NCBI GenBank assembly: GCA_036557665.1
Contig: DATBHG010000007.1
Span: forward strand, 10,870 to 74,869
Direction: 5' to 3'
DNA: 64,000 bases
From: VAZQ01 sp036557665
Lineage (GTDB): Bacteria; Pseudomonadota; Alphaproteobacteria; Rhizobiales; Xanthobacteraceae
Positions 31,795 to 40,024 of this stretch are shown in pieces (position 1 is the stretch's first letter; each line of letters begins with the position of its first letter). The position numbers and the translations under genes were made by a program. The notes under the pieces are model-generated. The model saw only the letters and a program-made list of their open reading frames with translations, made no database searches and had not been told where the DNA came from.

Positions 31795-34146
31795 ATGTCA
31801 AAAGAGCCGGTTGTGGGGAGCAATCTCTTTCGTCTCGAAGAGGCGACGATCGATGAGTTGCATCAGGCGATCAAGGATGGGCGCACCACCTGCGTGGCGG
31901 TGGTGCGCCATTACATTGACCGGGTGCGCGCGTTCAATGGCGTGGCGAGCGCGCTTGTAACTGAGGACGGCGCCGCTGTGCCGGAGGCGAGCGGTACCGT
32001 TCGGGCGATGGCGCCGCTGCGCTTTCCCACCCAAACGGTGAAGGCCTCGGACATCCTTCCCGATTTGGACAAATACAAGGGCCCGCCACTTGAATTCGGG
32101 CGCATGGAGCCGACCGCTTCCGATCCCAAGGCGCACCAACAATTCGGCATGATCGTCGGCATCCCGGGCGCCGGCCAGGTGAATGCGCTCGCCACGCTCA
32201 ACATACGCGGCGAGCGCTCGGTCACCTGCCATGGCGAGCTTGATAGGCACCCGTCACTCGGGCCTTTGCCGCCTGGCGCACCGCCCGTATGTGAGTACTT
32301 CCGCCATTTCCCCGATGCGCTCGAACGCGCAGCCCAGCTCGATGCCACCTACGGGCAGAATCCCGACCTCGAGGCCATGCCCATGTATGGCGTCGTATTC
32401 GCGTTCAAGGATCCCTTCGACACCAAGGACATGCGCTCGACCGGTGGGGGCGACGCGCGTTATGACATCGATTTCCCCGCGCGCGACCACGTGTTGGTGG
32501 AGCAGTTGCGCAGCAAGGGGGCGATCATCTTCGCCAAGGCCGTCAACACCGAATACAACGGCCGCGCCGGCGATCCGGGAGGGCGCCACAAACCCGCAAA
32601 GGTGCTGCCCTCGACCTTGGGCTATCAGCGCAGCACCTGGGGCGGCAACCCGTCGAACCCCTACGACACCAGACGTTCAGCCTCGCTCGGATCGAGCTCG
32701 GGCTCGGCGCTCTCGGTCAGCATCAATCTGGTGATGGCGAGTCTGGGCGAGGAGACGCGCGCGTCCTGCCGTGGGCCCTCCAATCACAACGCCGTGGCGC
32801 TGATCCTGCCGCACAAGTCCATGTTGGGCTTCGATGGTGGCGCGATCGGCGCCGACATCTATTGCGACCGCAGCGGCATTCATGCTCGCACCATCGCCGA
32901 CTGTGCCAAGATTCTCGATGCGCTCAAGCATCCGGTCGAAGGCTATTACGACCCGCGCGATCCTTTCACCACCGTGCCGCGCTCATCGGTATTGAGCAGC
33001 GGTTATGCCGTCCATGCCAAGGCGGGCGGTGCTGCGGATACGCTCAAGGGCGTGCGCCTCGGCGTCATCCGCGAGTCGATGATCTATCCGAAGGGGTCGA
33101 AGACCGAGGAGCCCATCGTCACCGCCGCGGCAAGAGAGATCAAGGACATCCTGGGGGCAGAGCTCGGGGCGGTCCTGGTCGAATCCTCCGATCCGCGCTG
33201 GCAGCGCGATCCGGATCTCGAGCAGATGACCACGGACTTTCGTCGCGCCTTGGCAAAGCTTGTGCCCGTGTTCATGCCGGATCTCCTGTTCCGGCTCGGG
33301 CGCGACGGTCGCCCCGTGTTCAGGGAGTTTGCGGCCGCGATCGTCCCGACCGAATTCGCGCCGGGCAAGGTGTTCGGCTCCGGCAGCATGCAGCCCATCG
33401 ATTACTGTGTCGCGCTGGCGGAAGGGCGCATCTCTGCTCCGGCAAACCTCGACCTCGCCACCATTCAGCAGCAGGAATTGGCGAACACGTTCCGCTTTCA
33501 TATCGCCCAGTATCTGATGCGTCGCGCCGCGGACTGGAAAGCGAAAGGCTTCACCGAAACGCTCGCCGACTGGCCCGCGCTCAACGGCCGGTCCAAATTC
33601 TGGGGGGATGATCAGCGCGCTGCCTTCAAGAACTGGGAAGAGGTGAGCGACCCACGCAATGCGTTGGGCGGACGACAAGGCGTCAATGAGCGCATCATGC
33701 TGCGCGAGCTGCTCCGGCGGGTCGACGTGATGGTCATCCTGGAGAACCATCTCGATGCGCTCGTGCGGCTGCACACGCCCTGGCCTCCGGGGCTTATCGG
33801 GGGAGCCTATCAGTACGACATCGTCAGCAATCTAAGTCCGGAATCTTTAAGCGGCCCGAATGCAGGACTCACCGAGGTCTTGATCCCGGCCGGCTATGTG
33901 ACGACCGTGTATGATCCGGTGTTTTCACTCAGCCCCGACGGCACGCGTTACGTCTCCGCACCATCACACACCCCGACCATCATCCCGGAGCCCGGCCTGC
34001 CGTTCTCGCTCGTGTTCCGGGCAGAGCCTGGAAAGGAGGATGTTCTGCTTAAAGTCGCTTCCGCCTATGAGGCGGCATCGCAGCGCCGCATTCCTCCGCC
34101 GGCATTCGCGCCGCTGCCCATGCAGTTGAACGCGGCCAGCGCCTGA
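31795..34146 (+). CDS. Oversized amidase-signature family protein
   Basis: 783 residues against the usual 450-550. The N-terminal ATIDELHQAIKDGRTTCVAVVRHYIDRV is typical of amidases, followed by an insertion of about 100 residues (40-180). The catalytic Lys is in VFAFKDPFDTKD, the cis-Ser in LGSSSGSALS, and the nucleophile region reads GEETRASCRGPSNHN in place of the standard TDTGGSIRxPA, keeping the Ser. A long C-terminal extension of about 200 residues follows (from roughly 580). It is probably an amide hydrolase with a bulky substrate site. It is the last plus-strand gene of this run, and its stop directly abuts that of the next, convergent gene. Confidence 0.85.
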   Translation: MSKEPVVGSNLFRLEEATIDELHQAIKDGRTTCVAVVRHYIDRVRAFNGVASALVTEDGAAVPEASGTVRAMAPLRFPTQTVKASDILPDLDKYKGPPLEFGRMEPTASDPKAHQQFGMIVGIPGAGQVNALATLNIRGERSVTCHGELDRHPSLGPLPPGAPPVCEYFRHFPDALERAAQLDATYGQNPDLEAMPMYGVVFAFKDPFDTKDMRSTGGGDARYDIDFPARDHVLVEQLRSKGAIIFAKAVNTEYNGRAGDPGGRHKPAKVLPSTLGYQRSTWGGNPSNPYDTRRSASLGSSSGSALSVSINLVMASLGEETRASCRGPSNHNAVALILPHKSMLGFDGGAIGADIYCDRSGIHARTIADCAKILDALKHPVEGYYDPRDPFTTVPRSSVLSSGYAVHAKAGGAADTLKGVRLGVIRESMIYPKGSKTEEPIVTAAAREIKDILGAELGAVLVESSDPRWQRDPDLEQMTTDFRRALAKLVPVFMPDLLFRLGRDGRPVFREFAAAIVPTEFAPGKVFGSGSMQPIDYCVALAEGRISAPANLDLATIQQQELANTFRFHIAQYLMRRAADWKAKGFTETLADWPALNGRSKFWGDDQRAAFKNWEEVSDPRNALGGRQGVNERIMLRELLRRVDVMVILENHLDALVRLHTPWPPGLIGGAYQYDIVSNLSPESLSGPNAGLTEVLIPAGYVTTVYDPVFSLSPDGTRYVSAPSHTPTIIPEPGLPFSLVFRAEPGKEDVLLKVASAYEAASQRRIPPPAFAPLPMQLNAASA

Positions 34147-35085
34147 TCAAAAAAAGCCGACGGACTCGCAGCCGGTACCCGCATGGAAGCTTTGCTTCCA
34201 GCATCGATTGGGAATGTCGATCACATGCATTGAGCCGTCGCCTTGACATGCCACGAACAGCTCGTTCCCGCGGAATGCCATGTCCATGGGCTGACGACCC
34301 ACATGGATCGCGACCTGCTGCTGAAAGGACGGGTCGATGAGGCTGACCGTGTCGCTGTTGAGGCTCGTCACCCCGATCAGGCTGCCGTCGGGCGCGTAGC
34401 GGGCGATCTGCGCCGGCCTGGGCACCCCTTCGAGACGCACTTCATCGCGGACGCAGCCCGCCTGCGTGTCGATCAGAAAAAGGCTCGGCTCGGAATCATC
34501 TACGGCAACCACGGTGCGCGCATCGGGCGAAATTGCGATTCCCGCGAGCGGGCGGGGGGTCGCGATCTTCCCGAGCAACTTTCGGTCCGGCAGGTCGATG
34601 ACGGAGACTGTGGCGTCCTCCTCGTTCTCGGTATAGAGCCGCGCGCCGTCCGGAGCGATGATGAGGCGGTGACCGTTGGTCGAGCCGGAATCGATGGCAT
34701 CGACGACTTGATGGCTGTGGCGGTCGATCACCGCAACGACCGCGCTGTTCTCACACGTGATGTAGATCAGGCCGTCGGGGCCCAGCTTCAACGTATGCGG
34801 CGCGATATAGGGCCGCAGATCGATGCTGCCGGCGTGGACCCGCCTTTTCAGGTCGAAGATGCACAAGAGATGGTGCGGGTTGGGGTTGCGCCCGTGGATG
34901 CCGTCGCCGAAGATAGGCACATAAGCGAGGCCGGATTCCGGCACGACGAGCAATTCGTGCACGGTGCGCGGAAATCCGTCGAGCACGATTTCGGTCTCGT
35001 AGGTGACGGGATTGAGAAAAAGAACTTTGCCGCCCATCTTGTCGACGGCGATCATCCCGCGCGAATCGGCATTGCCGGTCATCAT
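34147..35085 (-). CDS. YVTN-type beta-propeller protein
   Basis: 312 residues. Blade-like repeats of about 40 residues are visible: MIAVDKMGGKVLFLNPVTYE, LKLGPDGLIYITCENSAVVAVIDRHSHQVV, LIIAPDGARLYTENEEDATVSVIDLPDRKLL, IAISPDARTVVAVDDSEPSLFLIDTQAG, APDGSLIGVTSLNSDTVSLIDPS, and NELFVACQGDGSMHVIDIPN. This fits a seven-bladed propeller. No signal peptide is seen at the chosen start, so it would be cytoplasmic, which is less common for this group. It sits convergent with the amidase and divergent from 35220. Ligand unknown. Confidence 0.85.
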   Translation of the reverse strand: MMTGNADSRGMIAVDKMGGKVLFLNPVTYETEIVLDGFPRTVHELLVVPESGLAYVPIFGDGIHGRNPNPHHLLCIFDLKRRVHAGSIDLRPYIAPHTLKLGPDGLIYITCENSAVVAVIDRHSHQVVDAIDSGSTNGHRLIIAPDGARLYTENEEDATVSVIDLPDRKLLGKIATPRPLAGIAISPDARTVVAVDDSEPSLFLIDTQAGCVRDEVRLEGVPRPAQIARYAPDGSLIGVTSLNSDTVSLIDPSFQQQVAIHVGRQPMDMAFRGNELFVACQGDGSMHVIDIPNRCWKQSFHAGTGCESVGFF

Positions 35086-35219
35086 CGGTTGTTTTCCGTT
35101 TCGTCAGCCTTCGACAATATGCCTTTCCAGAACCGTGTTACAAACGCCGCGCCGCTTGCAATTCGTCGGGGGCAGTTTCAGACCAGCCCCCGCAGGCCCA
35201 CCTACCAGGGAACCGCCTC

Positions 35220-35765
35220 ATGACACGGATAGCCATCACCGAACGCGCCGGGATGAATTCAGAGCAGGCGCGCGTATACGATGCAGCCAAGGAGTCCGGC
35301 GGTCCGGTTGGTGGCCCGTACCATGCCTATATCCGTCTGCCTAAATTGTTCGAGGCATGCCAGAACCTGAGAAATTGCCTCTCTTCCGGGCCGCTGTCTC
35401 GTCGGGAGCAGCAGATCGTGAACCTGACCGTCGCCCGCCACTGGAACGCGCACTACCCTTGGTTCGCGCAGGTGCGCAACTCGCGCGCCATCGGAATCGA
35501 TGAGGTGGTTATCGACGCGATCAATGCCCGCAGGGCTCCCAGCCTGCCGGATGCGCGGGAGCGCACGTGCTTTCTCGTTGTCAGCGAGCTTCTCGCCAGC
35601 AAGGGCTTGAGCCGGCAAACCTATGCCGACGCGGAAAAGATCATGGGAGCGGAAGGCTTGGTGGCGCTGGTCGCCTCGACCGGCAGCTTTTCCATGACCT
35701 GCCTCACCGCTAATTCATTCGAGATCGATCCCCCTCCTGCAAATCCCACCCCGCTGAAGGAGTAG
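35220..35765 (+). CDS. Carboxymuconolactone decarboxylase/AhpD-like protein
   Basis: 181 residues. The CMD helical core is at about 40-140: PYHAYIRLPKLFEACQNLRNCLSSGPLSRREQQIVNLTVARHWNAHYPWFAQVRNSRAIG, then RERTCFLVVSELLASKGLSRQTYADAEKIMGAEGLVALVASTGSFSM. The CxxC of peroxidase-type AhpD is absent, and the catalytic-region position reads RHWNAHYPW, so the decarboxylase-like branch is more likely. It may act in the same pathway as the upstream amidase and dehydrogenase cluster. The divergent propeller gene shares its promoter region. Confidence 0.85.
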   Translation: MTRIAITERAGMNSEQARVYDAAKESGGPVGGPYHAYIRLPKLFEACQNLRNCLSSGPLSRREQQIVNLTVARHWNAHYPWFAQVRNSRAIGIDEVVIDAINARRAPSLPDARERTCFLVVSELLASKGLSRQTYADAEKIMGAEGLVALVASTGSFSMTCLTANSFEIDPPPANPTPLKE

Positions 35766-35821
35766 AGCCGGTTCCCCACCGACACGTACGGGACAAAATC
35801 CGCCAATATGATCTTGGGCCG

Positions 35822-36643
35822 ATGGCCATTCGCTCGATCCTCCATCCGACCGACTTTTCCGAGCTGAGCGGTGTAGCTTTCGCCCACGCTTTGCGTATTG
35901 CCTTGGCGGGCAGGAGCAAGCTCCACCTCCTCCACGTCGAGCCCCACGAGATCGCCGGCGCGCAGGCCTTTCCCCATGTCCGCAAGCTGCTGATGCAGTG
36001 GGGGCTTGCAGAAGAGGACGACCCGCCATGGGTGGTGGCGAGCCGGCTCGGGATCGAGGTCGACACGACCCTCCTCAAGGGACAGGAGCCGGCGCCTGGC
36101 ATTGTCGGCTTTCTGCGCGACAGCCCGAGCCATCTCATCGTGCTTGCCACCCGCGGGCGAGACGGGCTCGAACAGTGGCTCAACGGGTCGGTTTCGGAAA
36201 TTGTCGCCCGCCACTCGGCCGCACCTACGTTGTTCATTGCCCCGGGGGCGCGCGGTTTCGTCAGCCCGGTCACCGGAGACTTGAAGCTCCGGCGCGCACT
36301 GATCCCGATCGATTTTTCGCCGCGCGCGGACAAAGCCATCAACACGGTTGCGCTCATGGGGAGGCTGCTCACGGGAGCGGAGATCGTGCTGCACTTCCTG
36401 CATGTCGGGCGCACCGCTCCATCGCTGGCGGCGGCAGCAAGCTCAAGCCCCGCGCCCGAGGCGATGCTGCGGTCGGGCAACGTCGTGAGCACCATAATCG
36501 ACGTGGCCATCGAGTTCGACGTGGATTTCATCGGCATGCCCACCGCAGGGCATCGCAACATCCTGGACATATTCCGCGGCAGCACGACCGAGCGCGTGAT
36601 CCGGCATGCCCCGTGCCCGGTGATCGCGGTACCGGCGGCATAG
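35822..36643 (+). CDS. Universal stress protein with two UspA domains
   Basis: 273 residues: UspA 1 at about 1-142 (IRSILHPTDFSELSGVAFAHALRIA; LIVLATRGRDGLEQWLNGSVSEIVARHSAAPTLFI) and UspA 2 at about 150-273 (RRALIPIDFSPRADKAINTVALMG; VDFIGMPTAGHRNILDIFRGSTTERVIRHAPCPVIAV). Domain 2 keeps a G-x2-G-x9-G(S/T)-like ATP-binding pattern only in degraded form. UspA proteins are often induced under low oxygen or stationary phase. It is followed at 6 bases by an alpha/beta-hydrolase gene and then by a gene with an FNR box. Confidence 0.9.
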   Translation: MAIRSILHPTDFSELSGVAFAHALRIALAGRSKLHLLHVEPHEIAGAQAFPHVRKLLMQWGLAEEDDPPWVVASRLGIEVDTTLLKGQEPAPGIVGFLRDSPSHLIVLATRGRDGLEQWLNGSVSEIVARHSAAPTLFIAPGARGFVSPVTGDLKLRRALIPIDFSPRADKAINTVALMGRLLTGAEIVLHFLHVGRTAPSLAAAASSSPAPEAMLRSGNVVSTIIDVAIEFDVDFIGMPTAGHRNILDIFRGSTTERVIRHAPCPVIAVPAA

Positions 36644-36649
36644 CTTCGC

Positions 36650-37597
36650 GTGGATATGGGTGGGAGCGGCGGACAGGCGCGGCACCTCGGGAGAGCTCGG
36701 TCGACAAGCAGGCGTGCCGCCCTTCTCCTTCTCTGCCTTCGCTATCTCAAGCGGCGTCAGACGCGCGAGGCGGTGCCGCTTGCGAGGATACGCCGCCGGT
36801 TGAAGATGATCGAGCGTATCGTTCCCTCGCCCCCGGCCGGCACGCGCACGCATCGGATCGAAGATCGTGGACTCAATGGTGTCCACGTCATGGTTCCGCA
36901 ATCGCGCAGCGATCGTTACGTCCTTTATTTCCACGGTGGCGGATACGTAGTCGGCTCGGCCCAGCTTTACCGCGATTTCCTGTGGCGGATCGCCGCCGCG
37001 GCGCGCGCCTGTGTGTTGTATTTCGATTATCGGCTCGCGCCAGAGCACCCGTTCCCGGCTGCGGTCGAAGATTCGATCAACGCATACCGCTGGCTCGGCC
37101 AGCGGGTCGAGCACCGGCGCATCGCTTTCGTCGGCGATTCCGCCGGCGGCGGCCTGGCCTTTGCTGCACTACACCGGCTGCGCGACGAAGGTTCAGCTCT
37201 CCCGGGCGCTGTCGTGGCCCTGTCCCCCTGGACCGATCTCGCCCTCATCGGGCCGTCTTTGCAGTCCAACGCCCAGTCGGACCCGATGATGAACGCGAGC
37301 GGGCTGCCGGTTTTCGCGAGTCATTATCTGGCGGGCAGCGACCCACGACATCCCTATGCATCCCCGCTCTATGGCGATCCATCCGGATTGCCCCCTGGGC
37401 TCATTCAGGTGGGCAGCGATGAGATACTGCGTGACGATGCCGTGCGCATGGCCGATAAGCTGAAAACGGCCGGCTGCGATATCGAGCTCGAGCAATGGCC
37501 GCGCATGCCGCATGTATGGCAGCTATACGCCCGCGTCATTCCGGAGGGCCGTGACGCCATCGAGCGCATCGGCAGGTTCCTCGATCGCAGGCTATAG
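36650..37597 (+). CDS. Alpha/beta-hydrolase of the hormone-sensitive-lipase (HSL) type
   Basis: 315 residues from a GTG at 36650 (alternative ATG 36656; the first 40 residues are Arg-rich and the true start may be later). HSL motifs: YFHGGGYVVGS oxyanion motif, YRLAPEHPFPAA, nucleophile in FVGDSAGGG, acid Asp in QVGSDEILRDD, and His in MPHVWQ. Members hydrolyse short- to medium-chain esters in the cytoplasm. It probably shares a transcript with the upstream UspA gene. Confidence 0.88.
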   Translation: MDMGGSGGQARHLGRARSTSRRAALLLLCLRYLKRRQTREAVPLARIRRRLKMIERIVPSPPAGTRTHRIEDRGLNGVHVMVPQSRSDRYVLYFHGGGYVVGSAQLYRDFLWRIAAAARACVLYFDYRLAPEHPFPAAVEDSINAYRWLGQRVEHRRIAFVGDSAGGGLAFAALHRLRDEGSALPGAVVALSPWTDLALIGPSLQSNAQSDPMMNASGLPVFASHYLAGSDPRHPYASPLYGDPSGLPPGLIQVGSDEILRDDAVRMADKLKTAGCDIELEQWPRMPHVWQLYARVIPEGRDAIERIGRFLDRRL

Positions 37598-37654
37598 CGC
37601 ACTGCCCCTGCAGCATCACAGGTTTGCAGATGGCTGGACGCGTCGCGCCGTGTT

Positions 37655-37668
37655 TTGATCGGCATCAA
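37655..37668. promoter_or_regulatory. FNR/FixK-type operator (TTGAT-N4-ATCAA)
   Basis: A perfect match to the anaerobox consensus: TTGAT, four bases CGGC, ATCAA. It lies 97 bases before the ATG at 37766 and just after the hydrolase gene. This is the usual activator position. In rhizobia such sites are bound by FixK/FnrN-type regulators under low oxygen. I saw no other perfect copy in the window by eye. Confidence 0.7.
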
Positions 37669-37765
37669 AAAAGGCCGAAGCGCTCACCCCTGCCTTGACA
37701 CCGGGGGCGCAATATATGTCTTCAGTGGCAGCGTTAAAGAAGAGTCGCAGCGGATTGGAGGGGTG

Positions 37766-38719
37766 ATGCCAGTTCGGATCACCATTGCGGGGGATATCGG
37801 GAGCGGCAAATCGACCATAGCGAAACGATTGGCCGAGCTCTCGCGGGTCGAGCCGTTGTCGACCGGAGGGATACAGCGACAGCTGGCGCAGGCAAGGGGC
37901 CTGAGCGTGCTTGAATTGAACAAGCTCGCCGAGCAGGATCCGAGCATCGATACGGAAATCGATGGCTACCTGATGGCGCTCCCGCCCGGTGACCTTGTGG
38001 TCGAGTCCCGAATGGCGTGGCATTTCGTTCCCGATACGTTGAAGGTGTATTTGTACATATCCGACAGGGCCGCGGCTCGGCGCATCCTCGATGCCCAGCG
38101 CAGCGATGAGGACTATCGCTTCCATTCCGACCCCACGCGTCCCATTCTGGCGAGGCGAGAGAGCGAGATCATCAGGTTCAAGAAATACTACAGCGTGGAT
38201 ATAGACGATCTGCGCAATTACGACGTGGTGATCGACACGACATTTGCCTCCGTCGACGATATCGTAAAACGGATCACACACTTCGACGCCGCGGACAATA
38301 AGCCGCTCTGTTTCATCGACCCGCGCAATCTCGTCCCGACGCTAGCGATGGACGCATCCGCTCGCCAACAGATCCGTAATTTGGAAGAGGCCATGCAAAA
38401 GCATGGGTTCGAATCTGCAAGCTCCATACGCACCCTCTATGTGGATCACGTCTTTTATATCGTGGACGGCCACGCACGTGCGGCAGCTGCGCTGCGAGCC
38501 GGCACACAATTCGTTTCTGCCGTGATCGCCGCTTCCAACGACGAGCCATGCACTCATGGTTTGAGCGCGCGTGCCTACGTGTCCGAGAAGGTGCATCATT
38601 TGTTGATATCTGATTGGGAGGCGACTGTGGGATTTCGCTATGCGGACGAGATCTGGAGAGGGCGAGCAGGCTCGCACGCGGCGGCACAATCCCGAGTGGC
38701 AGGCCAAGCCGCTCGTTAG
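37766..38719 (+). CDS. Archaeal-type cytidylate kinase-like domain fused to ParB-like domain
   Basis: 317 residues from the ATG at 37766 (GGAGGGG before it). Residues 4-170 look like the short archaeal-type CMP kinase: P-loop GDIGSGKST (9-17), STGGIQRQLAQARGLSVLELNKLAEQDPSIDTEIDGYL, VVESRMAWHF, LYISDRAAARRIL and YYSVDIDDLRNYDVVIDTT. Residues about 180-262 resemble a ParB/sulfiredoxin-like fold (CFIDPRNLVPT, VFYIVDGHARAAAALRAGTQFVSAVI), with DGHARA where ParB has DG(H/E)(H/R)R. A C-terminal helix region follows. Whether it phosphorylates a nucleotide or uses it as a switch is unknown. An FNR box precedes it. Confidence 0.78.
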   Translation: MPVRITIAGDIGSGKSTIAKRLAELSRVEPLSTGGIQRQLAQARGLSVLELNKLAEQDPSIDTEIDGYLMALPPGDLVVESRMAWHFVPDTLKVYLYISDRAAARRILDAQRSDEDYRFHSDPTRPILARRESEIIRFKKYYSVDIDDLRNYDVVIDTTFASVDDIVKRITHFDAADNKPLCFIDPRNLVPTLAMDASARQQIRNLEEAMQKHGFESASSIRTLYVDHVFYIVDGHARAAAALRAGTQFVSAVIAASNDEPCTHGLSARAYVSEKVHHLLISDWEATVGFRYADEIWRGRAGSHAAAQSRVAGQAAR

Positions 38720-38737
38720 TCGAGAGGGAGGGCAGCG

Positions 38738-39457
38738 ATGGCGCAGGTCGGCACCCCGACACCATTCGTTCTCGTTCACGGTGCCTGGCATGGCGGCTGG
38801 TGCTGGCGGCGTGTATCGGACGCCTTGCAGCGGCAAGGGCATAAGGTGTTCACGCCCACACTGACCGGGCTCGGCGAACGTTCCCACCTGATGAGCAAGG
38901 ACATCGTCCTCGCGACCCATATCTCGGACGTCGTTAATGTGATCCGATGGGAGGACCTTTCCGGCATTTGCCTGGTCGCGCACTCCTATGGCGGCTGGCC
39001 CGTTTCCGGGGCCATCGAGCAGGTGGGGAACCGGGTGGGGTCGGTGGTCTACCTCGACGCGTTCGTACCGGAGCATGGTCAGAAAGGACTCGATCTTGCG
39101 TCCGAGTTCAGTCGCGCCGGCATGATGCAGGCCATGGCCAAGGGCGAAATCTCGCATGGCCCACCGAAGGCCGAGGTCTTCCAGGTCAACGAGAACGACC
39201 GCGCCTGGGTGAACTCGAAGCTAACCCCGCAGCCGGTCGGGGTGTCCCTGCAGCCGATCAGCCTGGCCGGTGCGCGCGACAAAGTGGGGAAGAAAACCTA
39301 TATCCGGGCTCCAATTTACCCGCAGCCGGCTTTCGACAAATACTACGCCGCGAAAAAAGCAGACCCGTCATGGCGTACCTACGAGGTTGATGGCGGACAC
39401 GACGTGATGATCGACCGGCCCGATCGGCTGGTCGAGATTCTGCTCGAGCGCTTGTGA
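38738..39457 (+). CDS. Alpha/beta-hydrolase (EstC/HNL-like)
   Basis: 239 residues. The start FVLVHGAWHGGWCWRRVSDALQRQGHKVFTPTLTGLGERSHL is typical of the EstC/hydroxynitrile-lyase-like group. Nucleophile S83 is in VAHSYGGWP, Asp is in YLDAF/VDGGHDVMID and His is in GGHDVM, so a complete triad is plausible. It is small, has no signal peptide, and is probably a cytoplasmic esterase. It starts 18 bases after the kinase-ParB fusion gene and is likely co-transcribed, so it could share the low-oxygen control. Confidence 0.88.
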   Translation: MAQVGTPTPFVLVHGAWHGGWCWRRVSDALQRQGHKVFTPTLTGLGERSHLMSKDIVLATHISDVVNVIRWEDLSGICLVAHSYGGWPVSGAIEQVGNRVGSVVYLDAFVPEHGQKGLDLASEFSRAGMMQAMAKGEISHGPPKAEVFQVNENDRAWVNSKLTPQPVGVSLQPISLAGARDKVGKKTYIRAPIYPQPAFDKYYAAKKADPSWRTYEVDGGHDVMIDRPDRLVEILLERL

Positions 39458-39497
39458 ACAGGGACAGCCGACTTATACGGCCGACTCATCCTGCGAA

Positions 39498-39956
39498 TTA
39501 CGACCCCACCAGCATCGTTTTGACCATCGTGCTGGCCTTGGCGAAATCCATTCTGCCCGCGTGCGCCTGTTTCAGGGCCGCCATCACCTTGCCCATGTCC
39601 TTGATGCCTTGCGCTCCGACCTGCTTTGCGGCTTCTGCGACTGCCGCTTTCACCTCCGCCTCGGACATCTGCTGCGGCAGATACGCGCTGATGATCTCTA
39701 TCTCGCCGCGCTCCTTCTCGGCGAGCTCCTTGCGACCAGCCTTCTCGTAGATCTCCAGCGATTCCTGACGCTGCTTGATCATTCTCTGCATGAGTGCAAG
39801 CAAATCCTCATTGCCGAGCGACTCGCGCCCGCGCATCTGCGCCTCGATCTCGGCGTTCTTGATGGCCGCGATGATCAGGCGCAGCGCGGAGACGCGCCTC
39901 TGGTCCCGCGCCTTCATGGCGTGTTTCAGAGCAGTGTTGATCTCCTCACCCAGCAC
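39498..39956 (-). CDS. yqeY: GatB/YqeY-domain protein
   Basis: 152 residues, the normal size. It shows the YqeY pattern throughout: MLGEEINTALKHAMKARDQRRVSALRLIIAAIKNAEIEAQ, LLALMQRMIKQRQESLEIYEKAGRKELAEKERGEIEIISAYLPQQMSEAEVKAAV and QGIKDMGKVMAALKQAHAGRMDFAKASTMVKTML. It is related to the tail domain of the GatB amidotransferase subunit and may touch tRNA. The divergent position next to carA is a conserved arrangement in alphaproteobacteria as I recall. Confidence 0.95.
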   Translation of the reverse strand: MLGEEINTALKHAMKARDQRRVSALRLIIAAIKNAEIEAQMRGRESLGNEDLLALMQRMIKQRQESLEIYEKAGRKELAEKERGEIEIISAYLPQQMSEAEVKAAVAEAAKQVGAQGIKDMGKVMAALKQAHAGRMDFAKASTMVKTMLVGS

Positions 39957-40024
39957 AGCTATGGCCTTGTCGTCCGCGGGCTCGAGCCCACCTATGTCGT
40001 CCGAAGGAACACGAATCCCGATTT

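Noticed and set aside
35998..37422. Plus-strand open frame of 474 codons overlapping the UspA and hydrolase genes
   Set aside because: Arg/Gly-rich frame-shifted reading of two clear genes; no domain.
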